From Gyrodactylus bullatarudis (Eukaryota; Platyhelminthes; Monogenea; Gyrodactylidea; Gyrodactylidae): DNA of 64,000 nucleotides. Positions 61,628 through 64,000 of this stretch are shown one piece after another; position 1 is the stretch's first letter, and each line of letters opens with the position of its first letter. The stretch spans positions 62,001 to 126,000 of the forward strand of contig SSNU01000090.1 of the NCBI GenBank assembly GCA_012064415.1, in the 5' to 3' direction. The notes below the pieces were generated by a model, which was not told the origin of the DNA, searched no databases, and saw nothing but the letters and a program-made list of their open reading frames with translations. A program made the position numbers and the translations under genes.

Positions 61628-63014
61628 CAGTCCTTTTAAGAAATTAGTGGACAAGTTCCCAAAATAAGAATAATTGAAGGTGTAATTATCAAATGAGTTT
61701 ATCAAAATTAGTGTACATTTTCTCGAATTTAGTGGAATGGTGAAACAAAATTACTGGAGAGTTTTCCAATATTAAGAGAATGAGATAATTACAGGTTAGG
61801 ATCTATTCGAATATAGTGGAGAGTTTATCAAAATGAAGAGACATTATTTCGTCTTTAGTGGACAGTTTTTCGAAATTAGTAAACAAGCTTAACGTTATTA
61901 GCAGGGCATCCAAAATTATGCTTTAGCATATTTGGAATATTTTTGATTATTTTCAGCCTTAGTGAATAAAGAATAATTTTAGAATATTTTGATGTCAACA
62001 TGAATTTAATCAGACTAATTGAATGAAAAACACAAGCCTTCTCTCATTTTGTGTATAGTAACTAATATTTAATTTTGTTTCCAATAGATAATTCAGATAA
62101 TCAAGGATTGTCTAGAGTTTTTTACTTTAAATGAGTTTTAGGATCATCCAATAAGAAATAAGAGCTTTTCATTCGTCACTCTCTAGTGAATAGTCTTAAC
62201 ATAAAAACTTAAGTTTGAAATCTTATATTTTAAGTGAAAGTTTTATGATGTCTTCTGTTAAGTTTCTAAGCATATTTAAAGATCATCTAAAAATCAACAC
62301 AAGTGATAAGTTTGTTAACTAATTTTGCCCAGAAATAGAAATTTATGCTAAGAATACTGATTGAATTTTTAAAAAAAGAAATTATTTCTAGCATTTTCAC
62401 AGATTTTTTGGCATATAGAAAGCATATTTATGTAGAATATTTTAGGGAATATATTCCAAAAAAATTGACATATTTTTGGATGCCCTGGTTATTAGTGGAT
62501 TGGTTTGATTTCATAAAATAAAGTTGAAATTTCTATAGCTAGAATAGAAAAAAAAAGATTTTACTCCGTATCATGAAAGTAAATTGAAATATTTGAGAAA
62601 AGCCTTGAGGAAAGAACCATTAAAGGCTGCATAAAATTAATTTTCGGTGTTTTAAATCATCTATTTATTACAAAAATAGCTTGTAAAAAATGATTCCACT
62701 AATAACGTTAAGCTTGTTTACTAATTTCGAAAAACTGTCCACTAAAGACGAAATAATGTCTCTTCATTTCGATAAACTCTCCACTATATTCGAATAGATC
62801 CTAACCTGTAATTATCTCATTCTCTTAATATTGGAAAACTCTCCAGTAATTTTGTTTCACCATTCCACTAAATTCGAGAAAATGTACACTAATTTTGATA
62901 AACTCATTTGATAATTACACCTTCAATTATTCTTATTTTGGGAACTTGTCCACTAATTTTGTCAACGAATCCTATAATATCAAAAAATTGTCCACTAATT
63001 TCTTAAAAGGACTG
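61628..63014. mobile_element. Long-TIR element with subterminal repeats (TA-flanked)
   Basis: Ends CAGTCCTTTTAAGAAATTAG and its inverse, flanked by TA. The arms, 61628-61901 and about 62699-63014, are near-identical inverted copies; the right arm has an extra about 42 bp. Each arm is a string of variants of TTAGTGGACAATTT spaced about 40 bp apart. CAGT ends and TA duplication fit Tc1/mariner, but long arms with arrays are unusual for it. No transposase frame. The left arm is interrupted by a hAT-type MITE. Confidence 0.75.
61902..62487. mobile_element. hAT-type MITE with perfect 8-bp target duplication
   Basis: Terminal repeats CAGGGCATCCAAAA and TTTTTGGATGCCCTG. Flanked by GTTATTAG on both sides (61894-61901 and 62488-62495). 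The uninterrupted inverse, CTAATAAC, is present in the other arm of the host element at about 62699, which gives the pre-insertion site. 586 bp, no coding frame. Confidence 0.85.
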
Positions 63015-64000
63015 TAATGAACTGCAAAAGGTATAGATATATAATCAATCTTGGTAGAAATTTTATGAAAGTTGTGCATAAACTAAAACTAAACTGCTCT
63101 CTTACAGATGCATCTCATGTCAAAGAGTAAAGTTTCCTAATGAAACAATTCAAATGGAAGCATAATAATATTAGTACAAATGATATCTAAAAATCTCGAT
63201 AGTTATGTAATGACAGTTGCCAGGCATTCTCAACATTTTTTCAGTGTTGATTAAAATCACAAATCGTAATTTTTATAATTCAAGAAATACTACACTTCTT
63301 CTCGAATACTTAGCATACAAAAGTCATTTTCGTAAATTTGAGCTATTTTACTACATAATTATTATTTTACTGTGCCATTGTATGGAAGGAAATTTTTCAA
63401 CTTCATGGATACAGGCTTATAAAAAGGCCTATAAATATTTTAATTATTTTCATTTTCGAAAAAATTTCACTACCCAGAGATGTAACAGAAAATTAAAATT
63501 GGATCAATTAACCCTTTCGATCCCATACGCTTATAAATAGAGATAGAGCTCTAATTTTAAAAGCAATGAGTCTTTGTTAAGCTCCTGGTAAATTTTGTCT
63601 TCGATCAAATTTCTGTGCGGAGAAAATAGTGAGCACTGAGAAATGTAACTTTTGTCCTTCTTTCTCTCTGACAGAAATCTTTATGATTGTAAAAAAAAAC
63701 AGGGGAATTTTATTTCTCACAATAACATGAGAGCAAATAAGGTATAAGCTTTATTAATCATTATCCACCTGTCTTCTTCTTTTGTATTTTAAAAGCGACA
63801 TTAGCAATTATTAGCGTATTAATAAGGATATTCTCGCATCAATATCTCCACTTTTAAACAAGAAATGTTGAAAATTAATTATTTTAATTGTATATTATAA
63901 TAGGTTAAATAAACTGTTTTTGTGTTCTGAAAGATGTGTATGAACATCGGTAAACTATGTCACTAAAGTCATTGAATCAAAAAAGAAGATGAGATGTCAG
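63015..64000. other. AT-rich non-coding end of window
   Basis: No gene supported. A solitary TTAACCCTTTCGATCCCATA at about 63509 resembles the left end of the TTAA-flanked mini element at 1338. Confidence 0.4.

Overview
The window is AT-rich animal nuclear DNA. Its genes are spliced (GT-AG introns), and it encodes a DEG/ENaC channel, an SLC16 transporter, an F-BAR/RhoGAP protein, ATRIP and glucosidase I. Genes lie far apart and introns are often 1-5 kb, yet four genes also carry introns of only 23-34 nt. The phylum cannot be fixed from the sequence; a protostome seems likely. Exon limits below come from reading splice sites and checking that reading-frame phase is kept across each junction.

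Layout. 0.6-9.1 kb, minus strand: a secreted cysteine-rich/EGF-like protein, a DEG/ENaC sodium channel and a lysine-rich disordered protein. 9.5-12.1 kb, minus: ATRIP, partner of the ATR checkpoint kinase. 113 bp away and divergent, 12.2-22.3 kb, plus: mannosyl-oligosaccharide glucosidase (MOGS, GH63), whose introns hold a hAT-type MITE and a 2.4-kb GC-richer tandem array. 22.6-30.0 kb, minus: an SLC16/monocarboxylate-type transporter with a cytoplasmic loop of about 480 residues. 30.7-31.6 kb, minus: a small TBC-domain RabGAP, divergent from an unrecognised 103-aa gene (31.8-32.1 kb, plus), followed by an RMD-1/RMDN-like TPR protein (32.5-33.2 kb, plus). 33.6-33.9 kb, minus: a putative amidated neuropeptide precursor. 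38.3-58.0 kb, minus: a large F-BAR plus RhoGAP gene of the ARHGAP29/ARHGAP45/GMIP group. 59.1-59.6 kb, minus: the last two exons of an NPF-motif endocytic adaptor, probably epsin, whose 5' part lies beyond the window.

Mobile DNA fills much of the rest. There are two related MULE relics that share terminal repeats and a C-terminal AT-hook tail, and four hAT-type MITE copies (three with 8-bp target duplications or near-duplications). There is a Tc1/mariner-type deletion derivative, and a long-terminal-repeat element whose left arm was hit by a hAT MITE while its right arm keeps the empty site. A Penelope-like GIY-YIG endonuclease tail is present, along with a recurrent family of large palindromic (foldback) repeats seen at seven or more places. 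Two intronic hairpins look like microRNA precursors. No tRNA, rRNA or CRISPR array was found.
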